Positions 1 through 11,040 of a stretch of DNA of 64,000 bases are shown one piece after another; the first letter of the stretch is position 1; each line of letters starts with the position of its first letter. This DNA is from Erwinia sp. HDF1-3R. GTDB taxonomy: Bacteria; Pseudomonadota; Gammaproteobacteria; Enterobacterales; Enterobacteriaceae. Where the stretch lies: NCBI RefSeq assembly GCF_039621855.1, contig NZ_CP155071.1:3720001-3784000 (forward strand), written 5' to 3'. The notes under the pieces were generated by a model that saw only the letters and a list, made by a program, of their open reading frames with translations, was not told where the DNA came from and ran no database searches. The position numbers and the translations under genes were made by a program.

Positions 1-1645
<1,645 letters not shown>

Positions 1646-1654
1646 TTTCCTCCG

Positions 1655-1688
1655 CGATGGCTGAATTCTTCAGCCATCGTTTAGTTTT
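1655..1688 (+). terminator. Intrinsic terminator after nrdF
   Basis: An 11-bp perfect stem (1655-1665 pairing with 1669-1679) with a 3-nt loop is followed by TTTAGTTTTG. It lies 10 bp after the nrdF stop and probably ends the nrd operon. Confidence 0.75.
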
Positions 1689-2040
1689 GACCGTTAATAT
1701 TGATTTTTATTAATCGTCCGTTCAATAAAAAAACCAAAGCCAAATTCAAATCATTCCCCGGGTTATTATTTCCTGTCAGCCGATGTGCAGAGGGGGAATA
1801 TCACTGCCGCCCAACAGCCAATTACGGCCGGAATATTACTTTTTTTTCGCCATCATCAATTCTCCGCAATCCCTTACCCCTTCTGGCCTTTCGGGAGATT
1901 GTGGTCTCAGCGATAATTTCCTAACGCCCTTGCAAGGGTTGTCTCAGATTCTCAGTGTGCTAGGGTATAGGCCGCTAATATTCTATCAGGACACAGGAAA
2001 ATAATAAGAAACTAACCGCTAACCAGGGAATCATTAATGC
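1689..2040 (+). promoter_or_regulatory. nrdF-proV intergenic region with proU-like sigma-70 promoter (1939-1966)
   Basis: This AT-rich stretch before proV has no convincing gene. A promoter resembling the E. coli proU P2 promoter is visible: -35 TTGTCT (1939-1944), 16-bp spacer, -10 TAGGGT (1961-1966). The unusual TAGGGT box is the one I recall for E. coli proU P2. The AT-rich sequence on both sides fits the H-NS-dependent osmotic control known for proU. The promoter match is seen directly; osmoregulation is inferred from the family. Confidence 0.6.
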
Positions 2041-3240
2041 ATGGCCATTAAACTCGAAGTTAAGAATCTCTATAAAGTTTTTGGGGAAAACCCAGACCGT
2101 GCTTTTAAGCATATTGAGAAAGGAATAAGCAAAGAAGCCCTTCTGGAGAAAACAGGGCTTTCTCTCGGGGTAAAAGACGCCAGTCTGGCCATTGAAGAAG
2201 GCGAGATATTCGTGATCATGGGGCTCTCCGGCTCCGGTAAGTCCACCATGGTTCGCCTTCTCAATCGTCTGATAGAACCCACTCGCGGTCAGGTAATTAT
2301 CGACGGCGTCGATATCGCGAAAATATCCGAAAGTGAACTCCGTAAGGTACGACGAAATAAAATCAGCATGGTATTTCAGTCCTTCGCACTAATGCCCCAT
2401 ATGACGGTATTAAATAATGCCGCATTTGGCATGGAATTAGCCGGTATTCCCCTACAGGAACGTCAGGAAAAAGCGCTCGATGCCCTGCGCCAGGTGGGGC
2501 TGGATAATTATGCCCACGCCTACCCTGATGAATTATCCGGTGGCATGCGTCAGCGAGTGGGATTAGCCCGCGCACTGGCGATCAATCCCGATATATTGCT
2601 GATGGATGAAGCCTTCTCCGCGCTCGATCCCCTTATCCGCACCGAAATGCAGGATGAGCTGGTCAAGCTGCAATCGCGCCACCAGCGAACCATCGTCTTT
2701 ATTTCCCACGACCTCGATGAGGCCATGCGTATTGGCGATCGCATTGCGATTATGCAGGGTGGTGAAGTGGTCCAGGTCGGTACGCCGGATGAGATCCTCA
2801 ATAACCCGGCTAACGATTACGTTCGCACCTTCTTCCGCGGGGTGGATATCAGCCACGTCTTCAGCGCGAAGGATATTGCCCGCCGCAGCGCCAGCGCGCT
2901 GATGCGTAAAGCCCCCGGCTTCGGTCCGCGTTCAGCGATTAAACTGCTGCAGGATGAGGATCGCGAATATGGCTACGTGCTGGAAAAACAGAAGTTTATC
3001 GGCGTGGTATCGACCGACTCGCTTAAGGCGGCGCTGGCCGCGGGTGAAGGCCTGGATCACGCCATTCTGGCCGATCCTGCTGCGATGCCGGGTGATACCT
3101 CGCTGAGCGACCTGCTCTCTCACGTCGCCCAGGCCCCCTGCGCGGTGCCGATCGTCGGAGAAGACAACCAGTATATCGGGATAATCTCGAAAGGCATGTT
3201 ACTACAGGCATTAGACCGCGAGGGAGCCAGCAATGAGTAA
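2041..3240 (+). CDS. proV: Glycine betaine/proline ABC transporter ATPase ProV
   Basis: ATP-hydrolysing subunit of the ProU importer for glycine betaine and proline betaine, used in osmoprotection. At 399 residues it is one shorter than E. coli ProV. Visible motifs are Walker [10 protein letters not shown] (about residue 61), the ABC signature [15 protein letters not shown], Walker [14 protein letters not shown], the H-loop [11 protein letters not shown], and tandem CBS domains in the last ~120 residues that sense ionic strength in this family. ATG at 2041 matches the family N-terminus [12 protein letters not shown]. The stop overlaps the proW start by 8 bp, indicating translational coupling. 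Confidence 0.98.
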   Translation: MAIKLEVKNLYKVFGENPDRAFKHIEKGISKEALLEKTGLSLGVKDASLAIEEGEIFVIMGLSGSGKSTMVRLLNRLIEPTRGQVIIDGVDIAKISESELRKVRRNKISMVFQSFALMPHMTVLNNAAFGMELAGIPLQERQEKALDALRQVGLDNYAHAYPDELSGGMRQRVGLARALAINPDILLMDEAFSALDPLIRTEMQDELVKLQSRHQRTIVFISHDLDEAMRIGDRIAIMQGGEVVQVGTPDEILNNPANDYVRTFFRGVDISHVFSAKDIARRSASALMRKAPGFGPRSAIKLLQDEDREYGYVLEKQKFIGVVSTDSLKAALAAGEGLDHAILADPAAMPGDTSLSDLLSHVAQAPCAVPIVGEDNQYIGIISKGMLLQALDREGASNE

Positions 3241-4411
3241 GCAATCAATCGATCCCTGGGCCACCGCCTCCAACACGTCCGCTGCCGACGCATCCGCGGC
3301 ACCCGCAGCCGATGCTTCGCAGTCAGCGGCCAGCAGCGATCCCTGGGCCACCGCACCGGCAGATGGCGGAAGCGCTTCCACTGCCGCTCCCGGCGGCGGC
3401 GATACCAGCGGCGCCTGGGGCTCGCCCGCCGGCGGCCACGATGCAGCGGGCAGCGGAGACTGGTTAAACAGCGCCCCCGCCCCCCAGGTGGAGCACTTCA
3501 GCATTCTGGATCCATTCCATAAAACACTGATCCCACTCGATAGCTGGGTGACCTCAGGCATTGACTGGGTGGTCACCCACTTCCGTCCGGTATTTCAGGG
3601 CATTCGCGTACCGGTGGATTATATCCTCAGCGCCTTTCAGCAGCTTCTGCTGGGAATGCCTGCGCCGGTGGCGATCATCATTTTTTCCCTGATCGCCTGG
3701 CAGCTCTCGAGCCTGGGAATGGGCATTGCGACCCTGATCTCACTGATCGCCATCGGGGCGATCGGTGCCTGGTCGCAGGCGATGGTGACCCTGGCGCTGG
3801 TACTGACGGCCCTGCTGTTCTGCATCATCATCGGGCTACCGCTGGGGATCTGGCTGGCACGCAGTGAAAAGGCGGCCAAAATCATTCGTCCACTGCTGGA
3901 TGCCATGCAAACCACGCCCGCCTTCGTCTATCTGGTACCGATTGTGATGCTGTTTGGCATCGGCAACGTGCCCGGCGTGGTGGTGACCATTATCTTTGCG
4001 CTGCCGCCGATTGTCCGCCTGACCATCCTGGGCATCAAACAGGTGCCTGCGGATCTGATCGAGGCCGCCGAATCCTTTGGGGCTAATCCGCGTCAGATGC
4101 TGTTCAAGGTCCAGCTTCCGCTGGCCATGCCAACCATTATGGCAGGCGTGAATCAGACTCTGATGCTGGCGCTATCGATGGTCGTCATCGCCTCAATGAT
4201 CGCCGTGGGCGGCCTGGGTCAGATGGTACTGCGCGGGATAGGCCGTCTGGATATGGGCCTGGCCACCGTGGGCGGCGTCGGGATTGTGATCCTCGCGATT
4301 ATTCTGGATCGTCTGACCCAGTCGCTGGGACGTGACAGCCGCAGCCGTGGTACCCGTCGCTGGTATGCAACGGGTCCCCTGGGACTCTTTACCCGACCCT
4401 TTATCCGCTAG
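3233..4411 (+). CDS. proW: Glycine betaine/proline ABC transporter permease ProW
   Basis: Inner-membrane permease of ProU. The conserved core runs from [16 protein letters not shown] to the end and matches E. coli ProW closely, including the EAA loop that contacts ProV ([18 protein letters not shown]). The protein has 392 residues against about 354 in E. coli. The extra length is a low-complexity Ala/Ser/Gly-rich cytoplasmic N-terminus in which DPWATA occurs twice (near residues 7 and 37), suggesting expansion by duplication. The ATG at 3233 overlaps the end of proV. A hairpin lies in the gap before proX. Confidence 0.97.
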   Translation: MSKQSIDPWATASNTSAADASAAPAADASQSAASSDPWATAPADGGSASTAAPGGGDTSGAWGSPAGGHDAAGSGDWLNSAPAPQVEHFSILDPFHKTLIPLDSWVTSGIDWVVTHFRPVFQGIRVPVDYILSAFQQLLLGMPAPVAIIIFSLIAWQLSSLGMGIATLISLIAIGAIGAWSQAMVTLALVLTALLFCIIIGLPLGIWLARSEKAAKIIRPLLDAMQTTPAFVYLVPIVMLFGIGNVPGVVVTIIFALPPIVRLTILGIKQVPADLIEAAESFGANPRQMLFKVQLPLAMPTIMAGVNQTLMLALSMVVIASMIAVGGLGQMVLRGIGRLDMGLATVGGVGIVILAIILDRLTQSLGRDSRSRGTRRWYATGPLGLFTRPFIR

Positions 4412-4423
4412 CATTTCACTTTT

Positions 4424-4455
4424 GGCGGCGCGCTCAGAAGCGCCGCCTGCTTTTT
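4424..4455 (+). terminator. Hairpin with T-run in the proW-proX gap
   Basis: An 8-bp G+C-only perfect stem (4424-4431 with 4440-4447) and 8-nt loop are followed by TGCTTTTTC. It looks like an intrinsic terminator or attenuator inside the operon. It could reduce read-through into proX or protect the proVW mRNA 3' end. Confidence 0.55.
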
Positions 4456-4485
4456 CAGACAGAGTAATAACAATAAGGATCCACC

Positions 4486-5481
4486 ATGCGAAAGACCGTA
4501 CTGTTAGCCGCCGCATTAACTACGCTGGCGACGGCTCAAATCTCAGCCGCTGAGCTGCCGGGCAAAGGCATTACCGTCAAGCCAGTACAGAGCACCATTA
4601 CGGAAGAGACCTTCCAGACCCTGCTGGTCAGCCGCGCACTGGAAAAACTCGGCTATACCGTCGAGCAGCCCAGCGAAGTGGATTACAACGTGGGTTACAC
4701 CTCCATCGCTTCCGGCGACGGCACCTTTACCGCCGTGAACTGGCAGCCGCTGCACGACGATATGTATAAGGCCGCCGGTGGAGACGCTAAGTTCTACCGC
4801 GCCGGGACCTTTGTACAGGGCGCAGCGCAGGGCTATTTAATCGATAAGAAAACGGCTGAAAAATACCATATTACCCGTATCGATCAGCTGAAGGATCCTA
4901 AGCTGGCGAAGCTGTTTGACAGTAACGGCAACGGCAAAGCCGACCTGACCGGCTGTACGCCAGGCTGGGGCTGCGAAACGGTTATCAACCACCAGATACA
5001 GGCTTACGGTCTGAGCAATACGGTTGAACATAACCAGGGTAACTATTCAGCGATGATCGCCGATACCATTACCCGCTTCAAAGAGGGCAAACCTGTTCTC
5101 TACTATACCTGGACGCCGTACTGGGTGAGTGACGTACTGGTTCCGGGCCGCGATGTCGTCTGGCTGCAGGTGCCTTTCTCCTCTATGCCGGGTGAGCAGA
5201 AGAATGTGGATACCAAACTGCCAAACGGCGCAAACTACGGTTTCCCGGTTAATACAATGCATATTGTGGCGAATAAAGCCTGGGCAATGAAGAATCCAGC
5301 GGCCGCGAAGCTTTTCTCTGAAATGAAGCTGCCGATTGCTGATATCAACGCTCAGAACTCCCGTATGCATCAGGGCCAGTCTTCTGAAGCCGATATTAAC
5401 GCGCACGTAGATGGCTGGATCAAAGCGCACCAGGCGCAGTTTGACGGCTGGGTCAAAGACGCCCTGGCCGCCGCAAAATAG
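4486..5481 (+). CDS. proX: Glycine betaine-binding periplasmic protein ProX
   Basis: Periplasmic ligand-binding component that delivers glycine betaine to ProVW. The 331-residue precursor starts with a signal peptide ([20 protein letters not shown]), with likely cleavage before AELPGKG. The tryptophan cage that holds the quaternary ammonium group is visible in [10 protein letters not shown] (mature W65 by E. coli numbering), in the GCTPGWGCE loop with its conserved Cys pair, and in [12 protein letters not shown] at 4486 follows an AAGGA ribosome binding site. Third gene of proVWX. Confidence 0.97.
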   Translation: MRKTVLLAAALTTLATAQISAAELPGKGITVKPVQSTITEETFQTLLVSRALEKLGYTVEQPSEVDYNVGYTSIASGDGTFTAVNWQPLHDDMYKAAGGDAKFYRAGTFVQGAAQGYLIDKKTAEKYHITRIDQLKDPKLAKLFDSNGNGKADLTGCTPGWGCETVINHQIQAYGLSNTVEHNQGNYSAMIADTITRFKEGKPVLYYTWTPYWVSDVLVPGRDVVWLQVPFSSMPGEQKNVDTKLPNGANYGFPVNTMHIVANKAWAMKNPAAAKLFSEMKLPIADINAQNSRMHQGQSSEADINAHVDGWIKAHQAQFDGWVKDALAAAK

Positions 5482-5518
5482 CCTGAACGGGGTTATACCG
5501 CACGCCAGAGAGTAAACA

Positions 5519-5542
5519 GAGGGCAGCCGAGAGGCTGCCCTC
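5519..5542 (+). other. Hairpin after proX
   Basis: A 10-bp perfect inverted repeat (5519-5528 with 5533-5542, GAGA tetraloop) lies 38 bp after the proX stop. There is no T-tract, so it is more likely an mRNA-stabilising 3' hairpin than a classical terminator. Confidence 0.6.
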
Positions 5543-5734
5543 ACTGATTGTGCTGTCAGAAATCACGGAGAGGAGGCTTTAATTACCAGGAAGCACGCTT
5601 CCCGCCGCTGGCGACCGGCCTTACCCTTCCGACCCGCTCTTTATTCCGCGTTGAGCCGGTCATTTATTCTGTAAGCGACATATTTTTTAGGCTACTATTC
5701 AGTTACACCTGTTTTTATTAGTCTGATAATCATA

Positions 5735-6919
5735 ATGAAATCCTCTCAGCCCGTCCTGAATACGCCGCTGGTTGCGCTGATGTCGCTGGCAACCGGTCTC
5801 TCCGTTGCCTGCAACTATTACGTTCAGCCCCTGTTGGAAACCGTTGCCCGCACCTTTGACCTTTCCGTAAACCAGGCCGGGTTTATCGTCACGACCGCAC
5901 AGCTGGGCTATGCCGCCGGGCTGTTATTACTTGTGCCCCTGGGCGATATGCTGGAGCGGCGGGGACTCATCGTTATTATGAGCCTGCTGGCAGCCTGCGG
6001 CCTGGTGATCACCGCCCTTTCCCCGAGCCTGACGATTATGCTGCTGGGAACGGCACTGACCGGGCTGTTCTCGGTGGTGGCGCAGATCCTCGTACCGCTG
6101 GCGGCGACGCTGGCGGAACCGGCCAAACGCGGCAAGGTGGTAGGGACCGTAATGAGTGGGCTGCTGCTGGGGATCCTGCTGGCACGGACCGTTGCGGGCG
6201 GCCTGGCACAGCTGGGAGGCTGGCGGACCGTATACTGGGTAGCCAGCGCGCTAATGGCGTTGATGGCGCTGGCGCTGTGGCGCTATCTCCCGCGCTACAG
6301 ACAGTCGGTTCCGCTCAACTATGGGCAACTGCTCAGATCGATATTCACTCTTTACCGCACCAATCCTGTCCTGAGAACCCGCGCCGTCACCGGCTGCCTG
6401 GCCTTTGCAAATTTCAGCATACTCTGGACTTCAATGGCCTTTCTGTTGGCTTCGCCACCCTATGGCTATTCTGAAGGTAAAATTGGTCTACTGGGGCTGG
6501 TCGGTGCAGCCGGGGCGCTGGCGGCGCGGCAGGCGGGCGCACTGGCGGATAAGGGGAAAGCCCGCCTGACCACCACCGCAGGCCTGATCCTCTTGCTTAT
6601 CTCCTGGGCCTTTACCGCGCTGGGAAGTCATTCACTGGCGGCGCTGATCGTGGGGATTATTCTGCTCGATCTGACGGTTCAGGGCGTACATATCACCAAT
6701 CAAAGCGTCATCTACAGCCGGATGCCGGAGGCACGTAACCGCCTGACGGCAGGCTACATGACCAGCTACTTTATTGGCGGTGCGGCAGGCTCGCTGGTGT
6801 CAGCCAGTGCGTTTCAATATGCCGGATGGAAAGGCGTATGCCTGGCGGGGGCTTCATTAACTTTACTTAATATTTTGAGCTGGTGGCGCGGGTCTCGCCA
6901 CGAAGTGGATACTCCTTAG
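5735..6919 (+). CDS. ygaY: MFS drug/solute exporter at the ygaY position
   Basis: Predicted 12-helix major facilitator protein of 394 residues in the inner membrane. Features are a first helix with the NYYVQPLLETVA motif typical of DHA1 exporters, the loop-2 motif GDMLERRGLIV, and the antiporter-type segment GLLLGILLARTVAGGL in helix 5. It sits between proX and mprA, where E. coli K-12 carries the degenerate ygaY, and it appears intact here. The substrate cannot be read from sequence. It has its own upstream gap, so it is probably transcribed separately from proVWX. Confidence 0.8.
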   Translation: MKSSQPVLNTPLVALMSLATGLSVACNYYVQPLLETVARTFDLSVNQAGFIVTTAQLGYAAGLLLLVPLGDMLERRGLIVIMSLLAACGLVITALSPSLTIMLLGTALTGLFSVVAQILVPLAATLAEPAKRGKVVGTVMSGLLLGILLARTVAGGLAQLGGWRTVYWVASALMALMALALWRYLPRYRQSVPLNYGQLLRSIFTLYRTNPVLRTRAVTGCLAFANFSILWTSMAFLLASPPYGYSEGKIGLLGLVGAAGALAARQAGALADKGKARLTTTAGLILLLISWAFTALGSHSLAALIVGIILLDLTVQGVHITNQSVIYSRMPEARNRLTAGYMTSYFIGGAAGSLVSASAFQYAGWKGVCLAGASLTLLNILSWWRGSRHEVDTP

Positions 6920-7551
6920 CCTGCAAATAGTAAATTGAGGAAATTTCAGGCCCACTGCTCTGTTAAGCGGTTACACACTCTGGTATGGTTAGCGCCTGCT
7001 TATTCAGATTAGTTATTTTTTCAAGTGAAACTATTAAGTAGCAGGCTCAATTCGCCGGCGATCGCTGAACAGGATAAGGTATTCCCTCAATCCCGTCCCG
7101 TTGCTGTCCTGTATGACAGTGGTCGGGAATAGCGGTCGTGGGTCGAAACACACCTGAATTTGCAAACCTTGTTACTGAGTGTGCCATCAGACTCAGGCGA
7201 TCTCTATTTCTCTGAAGCGAGAATGGCATACGTATTAATAACCGCGCAATATGCACGGTTATCGGCCAGTAGTCGGAGGCGACCTTTACCTTCATCCCGG
7301 TTAATTTGGTGAAGAAATGATAAGCAGTCGTTATCCAATACTCTGAGCCATTCAGCCCGCCCCCAGGGGTTTGGGATTAAGGCGTACAGCCTTAACTGAC
7401 ATCTGCGGCATCCCTGTTCGATGCTGCTCAGCACACTGGGTTATGGAGTGACCTGGAAATTACTGATGGTATTCCCGATCTCACATCGCCGGAGAAGAGG
7501 TGTTTATCGCCATCGTTACGATACCAGTTGCAACTTATGAGGTTCCCCCAG
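6920..7551. other. 632-bp gap before mprA without a recognisable gene
   Basis: In E. coli, ygaZ and ygaH (branched-chain amino acid exporter) occupy this interval. Here no frame encodes them. Only short open frames without ribosome binding sites exist (for example 7204-7434 on the - strand), and I recognise none of their translations. The interval presumably holds the mprA promoter. Confidence 0.6.
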
Positions 7552-8082
7552 ATGGAAAGTTCGTTTGCCCCTATTGAACAGATGCTTAATTTCCGCGCTA
7601 ACCGTCAGAAAGACTTTCCTTTACAGGAGATAATGCTGACAAGACTGTGCATGCATATGCAGAGTAAGCTACTGGAAAATCGCAATAAAATGCTGAAAGC
7701 TCAGGGGATTAACGAGACGCTGTTTATGGCATTAATCACCCTGGATGCACAGGAAAACCACAGCATTCAACCTTCTGAACTCAGCGCCGCGCTCGGTTCA
7801 TCCCGCACAAATGCCACGCGCATTGCAGACGAACTGGAGAAACGTGGCTGGATTGAGCGTCGTGAAAGTGACCACGATCGCCGTTGTCTGCATCTGCATC
7901 TGACTGATAAAGGGCATGAATTTCTTCGCCAGCTGCTGCCACCACAGCATCAGTGCCTGCAACTCCTGTGGTCTGCACTAAGCGGCCCTGAGAAAAGTCA
8001 GCTGGAAAGCATTACGCGTAAGCTGCTGACCCGACTGGATCAAATGGACGAAGAGGAAGTCATTACGGCTCTTTCCCGCTAA
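7552..8082 (+). CDS. mprA: MarR-family repressor MprA (EmrR) of the emr operon
   Basis: Transcriptional repressor of emrAB that is released by uncouplers and other hydrophobic drugs. The 176-residue product matches E. coli MprA almost completely, including the winged-helix recognition segment [18 protein letters not shown] and the wing [11 protein letters not shown]. Upstream in-frame starts exist at 7528 and 7537, but ATG 7552 reproduces the family N-terminus ([15 protein letters not shown]) and is chosen. Divergence is concentrated in the last 20 residues. Two hairpins separate it from emrA. Confidence 0.97.
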   Translation: MESSFAPIEQMLNFRANRQKDFPLQEIMLTRLCMHMQSKLLENRNKMLKAQGINETLFMALITLDAQENHSIQPSELSAALGSSRTNATRIADELEKRGWIERRESDHDRRCLHLHLTDKGHEFLRQLLPPQHQCLQLLWSALSGPEKSQLESITRKLLTRLDQMDEEEVITALSR

Positions 8083-8156
8083 GCTTGACCCAATAGCATA
8101 TTGTGCGACGACGGTATCGCCGCTAATGGCTATTTTAGTCCGCTAATTTTGATCGG

Positions 8157-8184
8157 TGCCAGCGCTTACCCGCTGGCATTTTAG
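8157..8184 (+). terminator. Terminator-like hairpin 1 between mprA and emrA
   Basis: An 8-bp perfect stem (8157-8164 with 8171-8178, 6-nt loop) is followed by TTTTAG. In E. coli mprA and emrAB are co-transcribed, so this element would give partial termination or attenuation in front of the pump genes. Confidence 0.55.
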
Positions 8185-8187
8185 ACT

Positions 8188-8220
8188 CCGGGCATGACTA
8201 CCGACAGGTAGCATGCCCGG
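8188..8220 (+). repeat. Long hairpin 2 directly upstream of emrA
   Basis: The left arm 8188-8202 pairs with 8207-8220 over 14 bp with one bulged A and a 4-nt loop. It lies 26 bp before the emrA start. It may be a regulatory or RNA-stability structure; no drug-binding function can be read from the sequence. Confidence 0.6.
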
Positions 8221-8246
8221 TTCGCATGGGAAACGTGGAGAACACC

Positions 8247-9419
8247 ATGAGTGTAAATGTGGAGAATCAAACTCCTTCACAGCCGACTAATAAGAAGAAA
8301 AAGCGCAAAGTTGCGTTAATTTTCCTGGCCGTGCTGTTTATTTTAATCGGCGTTGTCTGGCTCGTTTACTGGTTGACGGTACTGCGCCACTTTCAGGACA
8401 CCGACGATGCGTACGTTGCGGGTAACCAGGCACAAATTATGGCCCAGGTGTCGGGCAGCGTGAATAAGGTCTGGTTCGACAATACCGATTACGTTAAAAA
8501 GGGCGATGTGCTGCTGACGCTGGACAGAACCGATGCCGAACAGGCTTTTGAAAAGGCCCAGACTGCGCTGGCCACCAGCGTGCGTCAGACCCACCAGCTG
8601 ATTATCAATGGCAGACAGTATCAGGCCACCATTGCGCTGCAAAAAACCGCTCTGGAACAGGCGCAGTCTGATCTTAAGCGCCGGGAGCCTCTCGGGGCCG
8701 CGAATCTCATTGGCCGCGAAGATTTACAACACTCGCGCGATGCCGTAGCTACGGCTAAAGCCCAGCTTGACGTTGCCACGCAGCAATATAATGCGAATCA
8801 GGCCATGGTGCTGAACACCTCGCTGGAAAATCAGCCCGCAGTCAAACAGAGCGCGGCTGAACTGCGCGATGCCTGGCTAAATCTGCAACGCACCAGCGTT
8901 ATCAGCCCGATTGATGGCTTTGTTTCCCGCCGCAGCGTGCAGGTCGGCTCGCAAATCTCCCCGACTACGCCGCTGATGGCCGTCGTGCCTGCCAGCAACC
9001 TCTGGGTCGATGCTAATTTTAAAGAGACCCAGCTGGCTAATATGCGCATTGGGCAGCCTGCCACCGTAATCAGTGACATTTATGGCAACGACGTAACCTA
9101 TCACGGCAAGGTTGTTGGCCTGGATATGGGTACCGGCAGCGCCTTCTCGCTGCTGCCTGCACAGAATGCCACCGGCAACTGGATCAAAGTGGTTCAGCGC
9201 CTGCCGGTTCGTATAGAGCTGGATCCGCAGGAAGTGGTGAAACATCCGCTCAGAATCGGCCTTTCCACCCAGGTCAACGTGGATACCAGCAATATCGACG
9301 GTGCCGTGCTGGCGACCCGGGTACGCTCAACGCCCGCCTATGAAAGTAATGCGCTGGCGCTGGATCTCGCACCTGTTGATAAGCTGATCGCAGAGATCGT
9401 CCGCGCCAATGCGGGTTAA
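8247..9419 (+). CDS. emrA: Multidrug efflux membrane-fusion protein EmrA
   Basis: Periplasmic adaptor linking the EmrB exporter to TolC for extrusion of uncouplers and nalidixic acid. The product has 390 residues, the same as E. coli EmrA. It has a Lys-rich cytoplasmic N-terminus, one membrane anchor (about residues 28-50), the biotinyl-lipoyl motif DTDDAYVAGNQAQIMAQVSG, a long alpha-helical hairpin (about 95-205), and the conserved beta-barrel segment VVGLDMGTGSAFSLLPAQNA. ATG 8247, with GGAG 6 bp upstream, is preferred over the in-frame ATG at 8226. emrB follows after 15 bp. Confidence 0.97.
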   Translation: MSVNVENQTPSQPTNKKKKRKVALIFLAVLFILIGVVWLVYWLTVLRHFQDTDDAYVAGNQAQIMAQVSGSVNKVWFDNTDYVKKGDVLLTLDRTDAEQAFEKAQTALATSVRQTHQLIINGRQYQATIALQKTALEQAQSDLKRREPLGAANLIGREDLQHSRDAVATAKAQLDVATQQYNANQAMVLNTSLENQPAVKQSAAELRDAWLNLQRTSVISPIDGFVSRRSVQVGSQISPTTPLMAVVPASNLWVDANFKETQLANMRIGQPATVISDIYGNDVTYHGKVVGLDMGTGSAFSLLPAQNATGNWIKVVQRLPVRIELDPQEVVKHPLRIGLSTQVNVDTSNIDGAVLATRVRSTPAYESNALALDLAPVDKLIAEIVRANAG

Positions 9420-9434
9420 GAGGGCGAGAGGCTA

Positions 9435-10973
9435 ATGGCACAAAAACCGCTTGAAGGCGCTCAGCTGGTTCTGATGACGATTGCGCTGTCGCTGGCGACG
9501 TTTATGCAGGTGCTGGACTCCACGATTGCTAACGTCGCTATACCGACTATCGCCGGGAACCTGGGGGCATCGAACTCCCAGGGAACCTGGGTCATTACCT
9601 CATTTGGCGTGGCCAATGCGATATCCATTCCCATTACCGGCTGGCTGGCAAAACGCGTCGGCGAAGTGAAGCTGTTTCTGTGGGCAACGGTAGGCTTTGC
9701 TGTCGCTTCATGGCTATGCGGGATGTCCAACAGCCTGACCATGCTGATCTTTTTCCGCGTGATCCAGGGCGTGGTGGCAGGTCCGTTAATTCCGCTGTCG
9801 CAAAGTCTGCTGTTGAGTAACTATCCCCCCGCCAAACGCAGTATTGCCCTGTCACTCTGGGCGATGACGGTGATTGTGGCCCCCATATGCGGCCCGATCC
9901 TTGGCGGCTGGATCAGTGACAACTACCACTGGGGATGGATTTTCTTTATCAACGTCCCCATCGGTGCGGTAGTGGTCATGCTGGCGCTGCAAACGCTGCG
10001 AAATCGCGAGACGCCAACGGTCATCCGGCCGATAGATACCGTCGGGCTGGTCCTGCTGGTGGTCGGTATCGGTTGTCTGCAGGTGATGCTTGACCGCGGC
10101 AAAGAGCTGGACTGGTTTAGCTCGCAGGAAATTATTGTCCTGACGGTAATTGCGGTGATCGCACTGGCGGTACTGCTGGTATGGGAGCTGACCGATGACC
10201 ATCCCATTGTCGATCTGTCACTGTTTAAGTCGCGAAACTTCACTATTGGCTGCCTGTCTATCAGCCTGGCCTATATGCTCTATTTTGGTTCCATCGTGCT
10301 GCTGCCCCAGCTGCTTCAGGAGGTCTACGGCTATACGGCGACATGGGCCGGGCTGGCATCAGCGCCGGTTGGGATCATTCCGGTTATTTTGTCACCCATT
10401 ATCGGCAGGTTTGCGCACCGGCTGGATATGCGCAAGCTGGTGACCTTTAGCTTTATCATGTATGCCGTCTGCTTCTACTGGCGAGCCTATACGTTTGAAC
10501 CGGGGATGAATTTTGGGGCTTCTGCCTGGCCTCAGTTTATTCAGGGGTTTGCGGTGGCCTGCTTCTTTATGCCTCTGACCACCATTACCCTTTCCGGTCT
10601 GGCACCGGATCGGCTGGCGGCGGCATCCAGCCTGTCAAACTTTACCCGAACGCTGGCGGGCTCGATTGGTACCTCGATCACCACCACCATGTGGACCGAC
10701 AGAGAATCAATGCATCACAGCTATCTCAGCGAGTCCGTCAATGCGTATAACGTCAATTCCCAGGCGATGTACAGCAAGCTGGAAAGCCTTGGCATGACGC
10801 ATGAGCAGGCGTCGGCGTGGATTGCGCAGCAAATCACTAATCAGGGCCTGATTATCTCCGCTAATGAGATTTTCTGGGCCTCAGCGGCCGTTTTCCTCGG
10901 CCTGCTGGTGCTTATCTGGTTTGCCCGTCCGCCCTTTGGTGCGGGCAGCGGAGGAGGCGGAGGCGCGCACTAG
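9435..10973 (+). CDS. emrB: Multidrug efflux MFS transporter EmrB
   Basis: Proton-driven inner-membrane exporter of the DHA2 (14-helix) family that forms a tripartite pump with EmrA and TolC. The 512-residue product carries the DHA2 signatures LDSTIANVAIPTIAG in helix 1, GWLAKRVGEVKLFLW in loop 2-3 and APICGPILGGWISD in helix 5. It ends with a Gly-rich tail. ATG at 9435 lies 15 bp after emrA in the same operon and is preceded by a weak GCGAGAGG. A bidirectional terminator follows. Confidence 0.97.
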   Translation: MAQKPLEGAQLVLMTIALSLATFMQVLDSTIANVAIPTIAGNLGASNSQGTWVITSFGVANAISIPITGWLAKRVGEVKLFLWATVGFAVASWLCGMSNSLTMLIFFRVIQGVVAGPLIPLSQSLLLSNYPPAKRSIALSLWAMTVIVAPICGPILGGWISDNYHWGWIFFINVPIGAVVVMLALQTLRNRETPTVIRPIDTVGLVLLVVGIGCLQVMLDRGKELDWFSSQEIIVLTVIAVIALAVLLVWELTDDHPIVDLSLFKSRNFTIGCLSISLAYMLYFGSIVLLPQLLQEVYGYTATWAGLASAPVGIIPVILSPIIGRFAHRLDMRKLVTFSFIMYAVCFYWRAYTFEPGMNFGASAWPQFIQGFAVACFFMPLTTITLSGLAPDRLAAASSLSNFTRTLAGSIGTSITTTMWTDRESMHHSYLSESVNAYNVNSQAMYSKLESLGMTHEQASAWIAQQITNQGLIISANEIFWASAAVFLGLLVLIWFARPPFGAGSGGGGGAH

Positions 10974-10992
10974 AGGTTGCGCTTTCAGCCAT

Positions 10993-11030
10993 AAAAAAAC
11001 GGGCCCTTGCGAGGCCCGTTTTTCTTTTTT
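10993..11030. terminator. Bidirectional terminator between emrB and yfiF
   Basis: The CGGGCC/GGCCCG stem (11000-11005 with 11013-11018), extended by A/T pairs, is flanked by A7 on the left and a T-rich run (11019-11030) on the right. It can terminate emrAB rightward and yfiF leftward. Confidence 0.85.
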
Positions 11031-11040
11031 GCACGGCGTC

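Noticed and set aside
7204..7434. 76-codon - strand reading frame in the ygaY-mprA gap
   Set aside because: No ribosome binding site, no recognisable family, and it overlaps another unsupported frame (7047-7295).
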